In this document: in pieces, positions 10,690-21,159 of the stretch
Numbering within the stretch: the stretch's first letter is position 1
Layout of the letters: each line of letters starts with the position of its first letter
Origin: Undaria pinnatifida
Lineage: Eukaryota; Sar; Phaeophyceae; Laminariales; Alariaceae
NCBI GenBank assembly: GCA_012845835.1
Contig: JABAKD010000007.1
Span: forward strand, 11,906,011-11,970,010
Direction: 5' to 3'
DNA length: 64,000 nt
Notes under the pieces: model-generated
What the model saw: the letters and a program-made list of their open reading frames with translations, nothing else
Database searches by the model: none
What the model was told of the DNA's origin: nothing
Translations under genes and position numbers: made by a program

Positions 10690-11845
10690 TCATGGAGCAT
10701 CAGCGCCTATATCTACTGTTGTGTGCTTTTTAGATTCAACAAAATTACGGTGGATTGTTTTAATCGTCGTCCGATTCAAAATCGTCCCCTCGTAGAGACG
10801 AAAACAACTACTCGCCTCAGCATAGCGAGGACTCATCACGCGCATATACATGATGTATCCTACTACTGCTGCTGTGCGGCAAGGTTGTACATGTAGCGTT
10901 GTGCTGTTCTCATTTTGTCTGGTCCCTGTCATCTGTGGTGTGAGCAAAATCTCCGACCCTTAACACTACCCCTCTGTCATGTACGTAAAAATACTCTGTC
11001 TATTTCGACGTAAATGTAAGGATGGGTTGGTATATAAATTACAATAAAAAGGATTCTATATTTCCGACTAAACTAGCGCGATCAATGGACATGCAATTAT
11101 GATGCGCACGAAGCGGCAGCACAGCGGAAATATGGGTATGGTGGGATGACAACTCGCACGCTCCGATCAAAGAATCAGCTTCTACAGCAGCAGCCATACG
11201 CGCATAGAGTTGCAGGCTGCTGATGCTAGGGGGCTGGACCGCTGCTGGGCGGCAAGATCATAGCGTGGTGCCATCGGCGCCTATATCCACTGCTGTTTAC
11301 TTTTTACAGTCAAGAAAAATTACGCTGGATTGTTTTGATTGATCGTCGTCCGATTCACAATCGTCCCCTCGTGGAGACGAAAGCAACTCGCCTCAGCAAA
11401 GAAAGGACTCGCTACGCGCACGTACATGATGTATCCTACTACTGCTGCTGTGCGGTAGGCTTGTACACGTAGCGTGTGCCGTCCTCATGTTTGGTACCTG
11501 TCATCTGTGGCGTAAGCAAAATCTCCGACACAAAACAATACCCCTCTGGTACGTAGTACGGAAAAATACTGCCTCTTTGAACGTAAATATAGGGATGGGT
11601 TTTGATATGAACTGCTTTTAAAAATATACATACCTTACCGTCCAGACTGGCACGAACTAATGACACAACAATTGAGATGCGTCCGAAGCGGCAGCTCACA
11701 AGAAGTATTGGGTATGGTGGGGTGGCAAATGCCACGCTCCGATCAAAGAATCAGCTACTACAACAGCAGCCACACCCGCATAGAGTTGCCGGCTGCTGCT
11801 AGGGGGATGGACTGCTGCTGGGCGGCAGCATCGGAGCGTGGTCCT
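10690..11845 (+). repeat. tandem duplication, unit about 575 bp (two copies)
   Basis: The unit at 10690-11268 is repeated at 11269-11845. Aligned anchors include ttacggtggattgttt / ttacgctggattgttt, catgatgtatcctactactg in both copies, and gctccgatcaaagaatcagc in both copies. The copies differ by many substitutions and small indels, so the duplication is old. No protein motif is visible. Confidence 0.8.
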
Positions 11846-12854
11846 CTGTGCGAAAAGAGTGAAAAAAGCGTGTACCCTCCAGGAGCAGAAAAGCTCGGTT
11901 TGCATCAAAATCTTACGTGCGTACGCGGGGATAGGGGATGCAGAAACCCAATCCCCGGGGATGTTGCGGAACCCGGGGATTTGCCATAAGTGTGAACCCC
12001 GGGCCAATAAAGATGAAAAAAAAAATAAAGCTTGCCACGTGCGACACATTGCACGGATCGCGCCCAAACCTCCGGGAACGTGAGCCCGACGGTCGAATTG
12101 TGCTCACCCCATCCGACGTTTCGGACAAAGGTGCGAGCACAAAGAGACGCGCCCCCCCCCAAAAAAAACAAAACAATTAGACTATACTCGTATACTCGTA
12201 TACAGTGTTGTTCCATTTAGTTTTTTAGAACTTTTTACATTTTTTGGTGAAACGCCACCCCTGAGCCCATATACTAAAACGCCTTACAAAAAAGAGAGAA
12301 AGCCACGGAGAAAAGATATAATCCCGCGGAGAAGCAGCTCATCAGAAAAGGACGGACATCCGAGGTCGGATAGCTCATCCCAGAGGAACAGAACTCACAC
12401 CGGACACGAGAGGGTGTGTTGACGGACAACACAACGAGAGGTGAGTGCGTTTGTGGTCTGTGTGATGTCCGCCGCACCACGAAATCATCGATCAGACTTT
12501 GAGGTACCCGGTGTGGCTCCTCGGCATGCCGTAAAAAACGTGCAGCCAGGGTGCACGATCTGTGACATGTTGATACACCGCAACACAACGCACTTGCTGA
12601 CAAAGCTCAGCTGTTCCGTTCTCGTGACACCGGGAGCTCTGTGTATCCAAAGCACGTACCACCTGCGAAACACAGATGAGCTCGACTGCGGCGGAGTCGG
12701 CGGAGCAGAGGGTTCGGTATGGACGCTTGCAATGTCGCACTTTTACCCACACCGTCACGCTGCCCACATGTACTCGCAATTTTTTTTTCACTCGCAAGTG
12801 AAATGTTTTTTAGACACTATATTCAAGTAGTTTCACCGTGCTGAGGACCTTAGG
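11846..12854. other. no gene recognised
   Basis: Short frames occur on both strands, the longest about 129 codons at 12441-12830, but none has a known motif. There is a homopolymer pair c9/a8 near 12,155 and a direct tcgtatactcgtatac repeat near 12,188. Confidence 0.4.
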
Positions 12855-13214
12855 GTGTTCAAAGCCAACGAGGGATCAACGGAACACTCCCCCTTAGTTT
12901 TTGGAGTTGGGACCGCGCTGTGGCCCACTGCAGCAAAAAAGGTGGGCAAGTGGTACCGGGGGGTCCTCGAAGCAGCTGAACGGTTCATGGGCAGGTGGCA
13001 CGAGGATGAGGCAAAGCTGAGTAGACAGCGCCGCGCATCCGCCGTGGGTGGTGTCGAAGGGAAGGGGGGGTGGGGGGGCAGCAGGAGGGGTAGAAGGAAC
13101 ACCGCACAAGGGTATGGGGGCAGGGGGGGGGACAGGAGGAGTAGAAGGGAAACCGCGGTAGATGAAAGTAGGAAGGAGACCGCAGACAGGGTAGCAAGGT
13201 ACCAGGCCGACTAG
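12855..13214 (+). CDS. hypothetical protein fragment, probably from a transposable element
   Basis: A 119-codon frame begins MFKANEGSTEHSPLVFGVG and ends RVARYQAD before a TAG. Its first half has balanced composition (KVGKWYRGVLEAAERFMGRW). Its second half is Arg/Gly-rich. The last roughly 50 codons, down to the stop, are duplicated at about 13,600-13,760, where the frame is not preserved. Position inside a local duplication and next to dispersed repeats suggests a mobile-element remnant. I do not recognise the family. Confidence 0.3.
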   Translation: MFKANEGSTEHSPLVFGVGTALWPTAAKKVGKWYRGVLEAAERFMGRWHEDEAKLSRQRRASAVGGVEGKGGWGGSRRGRRNTAQGYGGRGGDRRSRRETAVDESRKETADRVARYQAD

Positions 13215-13960
13215 TAGGTGGAACCTTTCTATCTATGCCACTCGTACCGCCAACTGCTGCGGCTGCTCGGAATGTGATGTCTTGGTACTTTGATTTTTCC
13301 GTGAATTTATTTTTTTCTTTCTTTCCCCTTCTTATCCTTATGAAGGGAGTCTTGCATGGTGGGTAGGTGACGAGCCTGTTTTATTTGGCCCTCCCAGTCT
13401 TCCTTACTTTTACTTGTTTCTTTTTTCCGGGGTATTTTTTTCCCTTTCTTTCCCCCTTGCATGTCCATTTTGGCTCATGCTCGGGGTATGTTTCTATCTC
13501 CCGTGCTTTGGTTCCCCTTTTTATTTATTTATTTATTTATTTTGTCTTGGTTTCTTTCGTTGTTTCTCTCTTTTACAAGGTATTTTGGTTTAATGAGAAG
13601 AACACAAAGGGGGGAGGGGGGGAAACAGGAAGAGTAGAAGGAAAGCCGTCCAAGGGAATGGGGGCAGGGGGGGCAACAGGAGGAATAGAAGGGTGACCGC
13701 GGTGGACGAAGGCAGGAAAGAGATGGCAGACAGGGTAGCAAGGTACCAGACCGACTAGTAGGTACATCGTAGCACTTTTCGTCTTTTTCTGGGGTATTTT
13801 TTTCCCCTTTGTTCCCTCCTTGCGTGTCCAGGTTTTTGGCTCGTGTTCGGATTATCTTATTTTGGTTTTACTTTACTTTATTTTATTTCATTTTATTATG
13901 TTTCTTTTCCGAGCTTTGGCTCTCCTCTTCGGTTGGGTTGTTTCTTCGATTTCCCCTTCA
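13040..13960 (+). repeat. local tandem duplication, unit about 550 bp (two copies)
   Basis: Positions 13,040-13,220 match 13,600-13,765 (agcaaggtaccaggccgact against agcaaggtaccagaccgact). The following T-rich part at 13,430-13,520 matches 13,790-13,870 (tttccctttctttccccctt against tttcccctttgttccctcct). The two blocks are in the same order. Confidence 0.65.
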
Positions 13961-14005
13961 TTTTGTTTGTTTCATTTTTTGTTTTTATTTTTATCTTTGT
14001 TTTTA

Positions 14006-14288
14006 TTTGTGTTTTTTGTTTTTGTTTTTGTTTTTGTTTATTTCGTATTTCTCTCTTCCAATGTATTTCTGTTGCTGACGTATGTATGTTGTGCCTGTCG
14101 TACCCAGTACTAGGGCATGACATTGCGTTGTCGAATGCATTACGATGCATTATCTCTGTGTCGTGGCTTGTGACCACAGAGCTGATCTTTCTAGGGTGAA
14201 GAATCAGTACGGACACTGGGTGTGCTGGATGTCGACGAGTAGAAGAACGGTTTAATGTGAAGAACACACACACACACACACCGTCAAA
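14006..14288 (+). repeat. dispersed repeat ending in gtttaatgtgaagaa(CA)n, copy 1
   Basis: Nearly identical to 15674-15956 over about 280 bp, from the tttttgtttttgtttttg run to the terminal gtttaatgtgaagaacacac. A diverged relative ends at about 18,580, and a short related tail lies at 23,640. The fixed 3' end followed by a CA run suggests the terminus of a mobile element. Confidence 0.8.
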
Positions 14289-14343
14289 TGTCACACGCAC
14301 AGCAGTACCAGTAGCACAGCATGTGTTACCTGGCACGTGTTAA

Positions 14344-14960
14344 TTGTCTCGTGTGATACACATTGCGGAGCTCGAACCTGACCCTATCATTACCGCTAGT
14401 CACTTGCATGTAGTATTTTTTGTACAAGTCGCGTGAGATGACGGAGCTCCGACCTACTCTATTTGCGAGTAGTTACCGTCAAATGTCACACAGCAGCAGT
14501 TTAATTTTTGTGTAAGACGAGAGATTGCGGAGCTCGAACCTACAAACACTATTTCCAAGTAGTTTCGCCGTAAACAAGAGTACAGCAGGTATTTTTTCTA
14601 CTCCTGTATTACTGAACATGTGTGATGACGGAGCTCCGACCCACTCTATTTGCAAGTATTTACCGTCAAATGTCACAGCAGCAGTTTAATTTTTGTGTAA
14701 GACGAGAAATTGCGGAGCTGGAACCTACACTATTTCCACGTAGTTTCGCCGTAAACATCAATACAGCAGGTATTTTTTCTACTCATGTACTACTGAAGAA
14801 GTCGCGTGAGATGAGGGAGCTCCGACGTACTCTATTTGCAAGTAGTTACCGTCAATTGTCACACAGCAGTAGTTTATTTTTTATACAACAAGACGAGAGA
14901 TTGGGGAGCTCGAACCTACACACTATTTCCGAGTAAGTTTGTTGACTATGTCCAGACAGC
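14344..14960 (+). repeat. tandem repeat, unit about 188 bp (three copies)
   Basis: Units start at atgacggagctccgacc near 14,437 and 14,626 and at the variant atgagggagctccgacg near 14,812. Each holds a second related box, gcggagctcgaacctac, and the tracks taccgtcaaatgtcaca and tacagcaggtattttttcta. The repeated box contains the 10-bp palindrome cggagctccg. Confidence 0.75.
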
Positions 14961-15080
14961 ATAGATTTTAGGTAGGAAGAGTCACACGCATGAGCATTGA
15001 GCAGCTCTGACACACACACTATTTGCAAAGAAAAATACGAGGTTTAAAATCGAGGTTCAAATATCATGTAGAATTTCAAT

Positions 15081-15363
15081 ATGCCCGTTGCGCACATGCT
15101 GCAAAGGTGTGCAAGTCAACTCGCCCCGATTCGACGTTATACTCGGTCTAATGACACCGAAATGACTCTTATTGCGTCCTTATTGCAAACAGACATTGAT
15201 GACGCCAACGCCGACAGTGACAACTCCGACTTGGACTCCGCCGCGGGTAGCCTCCATGACCCCAGCGGCGACGACAGGGGTGCCATGGGGACAACCGGAG
15301 AGACGGCCAAAGACATCGAAATCGGCGACAACATTCTGGGGTTTATGAAAGGCTCATATATGG
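15081..15363 (+). CDS. possible exon of an unrecognised acidic protein
   Basis: From ATG at 15081 the frame reads MPVAHMLQRCASQLAPIRRY and then an Asp/Ser-rich stretch (DIDDANADSDNSDLDSAAGS). It reaches a good donor, atgg|gtaagc, at 15363/15364 (phase 1). The regular composition and donor suggest an exon, but no matching downstream exon was found. I do not recognise the product. Confidence 0.3.
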
Positions 15364-15673
15364 GTAAGCCATCTTACGTGCTGACACGTACATTTCAGGC
15401 TGGTGGCTTTATTTTTTTTTAATTTACACCTAACAGTTCCTCGTGTATCGCAACTTCTATTCACTTATGAAATACAAAACACAATACGTAACCCCTGGCG
15501 CACCCCCTCTCCCCTCACCGGTGATAAGAAAATACATCCCATACCACACGAACGGATAGGTTACAACAGCCGATCAGGTTTTATTTGCTCTCCAACACTC
15601 ACACCTTAATACACGCGATCGAAGTAGCATATGCAGCTTGCAACGATAGGCTTCCATCTCTTTTATTTGTTTT

Positions 15674-15956
15674 CATAATTTGTTTTTGTTTTTTGTTTTT
15701 GTTTTTGTTTTTGTTTATTTCGTATTTCTCTTTTCCAATGTATTTCTGTTGCTGACGTATGTATGTTGTGCCTGTCGTACCCAGTACTAGGGCATGACAT
15801 TGCGTTGTCGAATGCATTACGATGCATTATCTCTGTGTCGTAGCTTGTGACCACAGAGCTGATCTTTCTAGGGTGAAGAATCAGTACGGACACTGGGTGT
15901 GCTGGATGTCGACGAGTAGAAGAACGGTTTAATGTGAAGAACACACACACACACAC
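15674..15956 (+). repeat. dispersed repeat ending in gtttaatgtgaagaa(CA)n, copy 2
   Basis: Nearly identical to 14006-14288, with only a few substitutions (for example ctctttt for ctctctt near the start), so the duplication is recent compared with most repeats here. Confidence 0.8.
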
Positions 15957-16043
15957 ATCTCACAGCTGTAGTGGAATTATTTATTTTATTTTACAAAGTA
16001 GTTAAATCGAGATCACTATATTCGTTTTTTTTGGGATCACATC

Positions 16044-16214
16044 TTTTTTTTTCTTTTTTTTTTTATCCTCCGGCGGATGGGGAAAAATAAAGCTCTATTA
16101 ATAGCTCACCACACTTCCGCGTATTTTCATACGCGTCGTGTGTCGATTTAACTCAATTGCTTTCGCAGCCCAACGCTAGCTGGCGCACCCTTCGTCTAGC
16201 TGGCGCACCCTTCG
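16044..16214 (-). mobile_element. SINE-like retroposon, copy 1
   Basis: Read on the minus strand, a body of about 130 bp starts at cgaagggtgcgccagctagc, contains the perfect hairpin cgtatgaaaatacg, and ends cccatccgccggaggat followed by an A-rich tail. The tail shows as the T-rich run 16,044-16,064 on the plus strand. The same body occurs at 42,831-42,957 (minus) and 56,132-56,275 (plus). The first 19 bases are duplicated at 16,196-16,214. Confidence 0.75.
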
Positions 16215-16253
16215 GGATCACATCATATTGCCGCTTACAACGGCTCGATGACT

Positions 16254-16410
16254 CGATCATTTGGACGTTACGGCAGACCCCAACGCCGCCGAGGACGACG
16301 GCGCCGAGGAGGACGATGACGACGTCGATGCCCTCGCATGGGTGGGCGGCGGGGATGGAGGGGTGTTCGATGACTTCGACGACTTCGAGCCAGCATTCGA
16401 TTACTTGTGA
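16254..16410 (+). pseudogene. acidic C-terminal coding remnant
   Basis: Downstream of a TGA, one frame reads LDHLDVTADPNAAEDDGAEE, then a run of Asp, and ends FDDFEPAFDYL with stop TGA at 16408-16410. The strong acidic bias and clean end suggest the C-terminus of a real protein. No start codon or AG acceptor fits the frame, so I take it as a fragment. It might belong with the acidic frame at 15,081-15,363. Confidence 0.3.
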
Positions 16411-17206
16411 TGTGGAAAGGAGTCGAAGGGGGCTACAGTTCGGCGTATGATCTTGTTTCTGCAACTCTCGGTATTTATCAAGCAAGCGTCCGATATAGGA
16501 GTTGGTGTCTTCTTCAGTATGTTACGTGTTGGTGTATTTTAAAGTTACAGTACAACCAATTTTACTTCGCATGGGACTCCATGTGTCATCGACGACTGCT
16601 GTAGCGCTTTGCTTTAATTGCGCGGGTCTTCGCGCCTAACGGTGCGGATGGAGGCTTTTTTAGTGGTTGCATATACGCGAGTGTTTCTGTTGTCGGACAC
16701 TGTCGATTATTTTTGCAAGGCTTTTCGGCGTGCACTTCGGTGCGTGCTTTATTTTTTTTTTGGGGGGGGGGGGTTAACGTGACTGTGCGGTGCGCTGCGG
16801 TGCGTGTTTGTTTTGTGAAGAATCGCACTATGCGACTCGGGACGGGTTTGCGACGGCTAACGGGACAGATGTCTAATATAGCCATCATCGCAAGAGAATT
16901 TTTTCTACAACACGATGATGCAGGTTAAGAGAACAGGCGACAGTGCCCGTGGCAATCATAACGTGCCGCATTGTATTTTTGAACGTTTCCGTGTATCTGT
17001 TAGACGCATCCCCTGGTACATTAATTGATATTCGGCTCCTTCATGGGCGAAACAGAAAAAAATATAAAATTAACCCTTAACCCTTTCATAGCGTCCAACC
17101 CGTTAACAGCAGGACAGGACATCGACTATTATGCGCATTCTAACCCACACCAACCACAGCATCCGAAGCTAAACCAACACAATTACCAGCGAAACGTAGG
17201 ACGAGC
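16411..17206. other. no gene recognised
   Basis: Short frames only. The stretch includes a T9G11 run near 16,755. It lies 3' of the minus-strand methyltransferase and may hold its 3' UTR, but no polyadenylation signal was assigned. Confidence 0.4.
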
Positions 17207-17564
17207 CTAAATGGCAAAGAAAATACGCTGACCAACAGATGTCTCAACACTCTGGCGGCGCCAAACAAACCACGCCTCCGGAGAGTTGGATACTCTCCCG
17301 CGGTACGTTGCCCTGGGGAGGTATACAATGACACTCGGGGGGTTTTCCTTCAACCAGGGCCCGCGCGCTTTCGAGGGTTCGAGAAATGAGAGTCTCAGCT
17401 TGAAGGCTACCTCTACTCGTGCAATACGCAAAGCCTGCCCCAATGTTGTGAAGGCGTTCTTGTAGGGGGGGCTCGTAACAATCCAGTCTATGCAGCGCGC
17501 TTCCTGGGTGAAGGCCTTGACGCACTGCTCCGAGGATGCGTCGTAGTGTGTGTCCGCCTGTAAA
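17207..17564 (-). CDS. methyltransferase exon 2 (TSPPY motif)
   Basis: Begins after a pyrimidine-rich acceptor (cctctcctccag) with one base that completes the split codon, then LQADTHYDASSEQC. It runs open through the catalytic motif to TAG at 17207-17209. Confidence 0.65.
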
Positions 17565-18028
17565 CTGGAGGAGAGGCACACGCGCCCATTTCGGGAGGAG
17601 AAGAAATCGTTTACAGAAATGCACGAAAGCAAGAATTGTCGCACTGGGCAGCCGTGCCGCTGCTGCGCGAATCATGCTCACTATACAGATTGTCTCTGAC
17701 ACTTATATGATACGATGGGTCGGAACATTTCCTTCGAAGTTTACCTCGTCGGCATATCGCGTGTACGACACATAGTTTGGCTCATTTCTCAGACGAAACA
17801 GAAGTCATCATGGGAGGTGTCGTAGAACAAAAACGGGGCGTCTCTACCATAGCATGTGTCGCACATTCCTCACCATCGATTCAGGTCGTTGGTGGAGATG
17901 CGAAGCCCGTTAGCTGCAAGTACCATGTTGACAGCGTCTTGGGTCGCGCCGCAGATATCAAGAACCTCTCCATTTACCTCCACGTGCTCCAAAAGAGCTC
18001 GCACCTGGCGCGACCAAACCCAACGCAT
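17207..18028 (-). CDS. SAM-dependent DNA amino-methyltransferase-like protein (TSPPY type), two exons
   Basis: Two minus-strand exons, complement(17207..17564, 17874..18028), give about 170 residues. Exon 1 carries a SAM-binding motif I at residues 22-31 (VLDICGATQD) followed by GLRISTNDLNR, where the acidic ligand of the cofactor ribose would lie. Exon 2 carries DWIVTSPPYKNAF, with catalytic motif IV TSPPY at residues 82-86, then VAFKLRLSFLEPSKARGPWL and PPSVIVYLPRATYRGR. (S/T)PPY is typical of N4-cytosine and some N6-adenine amino-methyltransferases. The intron is supported by donor atg|gtgagg, acceptor cctctcctccag and matching phase 2. No target-recognition domain is visible, so the protein may be short or truncated at its N-terminus. 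It may be cargo of a mobile element, since dispersed repeats flank it on both sides. Substrate is unknown. Confidence 0.65.
17874..18028 (-). CDS. methyltransferase exon 1 (SAM-binding motif I)
   Basis: Starts at a Met codon (MRWVWSRQVRALLEHVEVNG). An in-frame TGA lies upstream, so this Met is the first available in the exon unless a further 5' exon exists. It ends in phase 2 at a GTGAGG donor. Confidence 0.6.
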
Positions 18029-18129
18029 GCGCGAGCGTTGCAGCAGTGAGTATCAAGCGTCGTCTTTTCGTTGTATAATTTTCGTTTACTAGTCGTAACT
18101 TCCGTGTCCATGCCATCTTGTTGACTCAC

Positions 18130-18580
18130 TGTTTGGTCTCCCTTGGTATCTCTACCTCCTGCCGGGTCCCTTTTCCTTTTCTGTTTTTTTATTGCTTTCC
18201 TTTTCCTTTTCCTTTTCCCTTTTTGTTCTCTGCTGTTCCCTTTCCGTTTTGTTTTGTTTCCATTTGTTTAACCTTCTTGTTATGTCTTTTCTTTCTTTCT
18301 TTCTATGCTATACCAGTGATACTGGTTTCCTTTCTTCGTTGCATGTTGCCTGGTGATATACGTTCCGCACCCGCACTCGGTGTGGTCGGCATTGCATGCA
18401 TGGCTAAATCACCTGTATTTGCGATATGTATCTCTGTTTTTTTGCTGTTTGTAATTTGTGACCACGGACTCGTCTCTCTAGGAGGAGGCATCGGCACGGG
18501 CACTGGTTGTGCGGGAGGTGCATCAGATGGGTGAAAATATCAGTTTAATGTGAAGAACACACACACGCACACACACACAC
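18130..18580 (+). repeat. diverged third member of the gtttaatgtgaagaa(CA)n repeat
   Basis: Aligns with 14,006-14,288 in its 3' half: ttgtgaccacggactcgtct against ttgtgaccacagagctgatc, then cagtttaatgtgaagaacac. A (CA)n run follows. The 5' half is a (TTTTCC)n-like pyrimidine stretch. Confidence 0.6.
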
Positions 18581-20800
18581 TAAAATTAAATTATTTTTCA
18601 GATAATAGTCATCTTGGTCATGTCGAACAGCAGTACCACCACCCACCACCTTGTGCCATTAACATGTTCAATCACAACAGCACAGCAGTCCATCCCCAAC
18701 GTGTTTTACATCCAATGTGATATGTGTCGTATACAATTTAGTGCCAGTGGTGCACGCGAGCGCTTGGTCAACAACCCACGCACCAACCACCTCTTAATAA
18801 CTCGACTTTAGTGTATAAAAAAATATAAACCACTACTGCTGTGCACTGCTATATATTGTGAATTGTGTTTTGGTACCGACCTCTGCCTGTCAGCTGCTAC
18901 GTCAACTGAATCGTGAGGGCTTTCAACACACCTGAAAGCTCGTCGAGGGGTAGCGACCAAGAGGGGAGGATTGACCCGTAGCCATGGTTTCCAAGGACCC
19001 CTTCTCCGCCTTCTGCTGCTGCCTTCTGCTGCTGCCTGCTGAACCTCCTGTACATCAACACAACGCAGTCCGATCGAGAGCACAAGCACTCTCCATCGAC
19101 CATCGGCTCCGTGGTGAGGTCGCGAGCGTGCACCCATGCGGCTCCAATGCTAGCTGACCATTGCTCCAGTGCCGACCAGAAAGGACCGCTTCCGACGTGC
19201 CTCCAGCCAGTGCTCGACCCATTCCGGGCGCCGGCGCGTCCGCAAGCAAAGCAGAGTGCAAGACCTCCGTCTGGATTGGGCTTTCCATGCTTGGTTAGTC
19301 CGCATCATCCTCCTCGGCGAGAAGACGGTGCACGAGGCATCCAAAATACGTGAAAAAGGCTGATAATTTGGGTCGAACTGTATACCGAGTTTCTCTTGTC
19401 ACAGGTAACGAACTGTGTGTGCACGAGTAGCTATGAAAAGCTTATGACCATGCCCACTCAGTACAACCGACACCTGCCCTGGTGACAGCCAAACGACTTC
19501 GGTGCGCGGCCTCCACGGCACACAGGAGACGCGCAGGAGCAGCACCCTTCAGCACTTTCCGTCGACGGTTTTGGAGGTGTCAAATGCTCGTGGACAAACG
19601 TTCGCAGGCTACAAAACCCGGTAGGCACCACTGGCGTGATGGATTACACCCGCCCTGAAAGTCTCAAGCAGTTCCTGTCACCGGAGCCCCTGCTAGGCCG
19701 AAAGTTGTGATCGTCGCCTGCGGGGAGGGGATAGGTTTCTGTACGTCCCTGCGCCGTAAAAGCCATATATTATTAAAAACCCCAGAAATGTACTTCCTGG
19801 GCCTACATAAATGCTCGTTCATCAAGGCACATCGTCGTGAGGCCCTGTTTTGTTGCTCCACGTCCACCACGTCACCCATGCCTACCTGTACATCCTAGCG
19901 GCACGCGAAGGTGACCACTGTAGCGCGCGCACCATCGACAAACGTGTGACATTCCTATTACGCCGCATTTCTAAATGGAACAACACTGTATAGTCTACAT
20001 ATGCTGAACAAGCGGGTTGTAATGATCAACTTACATAATCCAGTGGACACAGACAGACAGACCCAGCAACACTCTCACCCGAAGCATCACACACAGCTTG
20101 CAGATACGAGTTTCGACTACACCCACTGCGATCTCACAGCTGTGAGCATGTCGCGTGTTTTAGTTTCTTGCAACAACGGCGTGAACGTATATAGTATCGT
20201 AGTAGGGCAAGCGCTCTTGGACTTCTGTTCACTACAACGAACGTCAGAAATATAAATAAATTAACGTGGGTGGGTGTTTCTAAAATATCCAACTCCATCC
20301 ACAATGAATGCTAACTATCCCACGAACAGATAGCATACATGAACATCCGTCGTGCCATGAAACGAAAGGCGTGTATGTAGGTGTTGGCCAGGGCAATAGG
20401 AGACCGATAAGTTTAAGCGCGGCGGCGCATGGATGGGCGGCATGGGGCGGCCAGCGCGGACGCGACACGCACGCGCTTTTTTTTGGTAGATCCAAACGTC
20501 CCCGAACCCTTCCCTGATTTTGTGACATCTGTGGAACATTGGAACTCCCGATCTCGCTTCATGCTTTATGCTGAATGCTGAATTGTGAATTGTGCACAGG
20601 CCGCAGGGGTGTCGTTGCTCCGCCACGAACACTACTGCCGCTGTGGCCAGATATTTATCTATTATGTTGACCCGCGAAGGACATGCCCGAGTGCAAAGCG
20701 AGCCGGATGTATTTGCTAGGGGGCTGGAGGAGGATGAAGGGGGGGGTGGGGTGGGGCATGATGACGAAGTACAGATCGAGCTCACTGGTTTCAGGTAACA
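18581..20800. other. no gene recognised
   Basis: Several frames of 60-110 codons exist on both strands but share no recognisable motif. A fragment near 20,088-20,145 (acacagcttgcaga...gatctcacagctg) resembles the end of the foldback-element arm at 39,345-39,410. GC content is higher around 19,000-19,320. Confidence 0.4.
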
Positions 20801-20854
20801 ATACGAGCATGTTTGTTCTGGTGCTTCTATCGTATTAAATATTATCGCTGCTAC

Positions 20855-20933
20855 CGCTACTGCTGCTGTCTGTCCATGCCGCTAGCGGTGGTGGTGGTAC
20901 TGCTGCTTCTGTTGCTACTGCTGCTGCTGCGTC

Positions 20934-21007
<74 letters not shown>

Positions 21008-21068
21008 GTTGCTGCTGCTTCTCCTGCTGCTGCTCCTGCTGCTGCTCCTGCTGCTGCTGCTATCTGTT
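20855..21068 (+). repeat. triplet microsatellite (CTG-type and (GTT)n)
   Basis: (GTT)n occupies about 20,933-21,008, flanked by imperfect (CTG)/(TGC) units. Poly-Leu, poly-Asn and poly-Gln frames here are artefacts of the repeat. Confidence 0.9.
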
Positions 21069-21159
21069 GTTGGCTGCTGCATTGCACATTGCAGAAGTTG
21101 CATCTATACCAGGATTTTATTAGTTTGTAGATATAAGGACCCTAATGAGCCACGCTCCT

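Noticed and set aside
16065-16194. tRNA gene inside the SINE-like body
   Set aside because: Box-like strings are present but no cloverleaf could be drawn by hand. A covariance-model search would be needed.
17244-17702. 152-codon minus-strand frame overlapping the methyltransferase exon
   Set aside because: It is the shadow frame of exon 2. The alternative frame carries TSPPY and joins exon 1 in phase.
20813-21130. Poly-Leu, poly-Asn and poly-Gln frames
   Set aside because: Produced by (GTT)n and (CTG)n triplet repeats.
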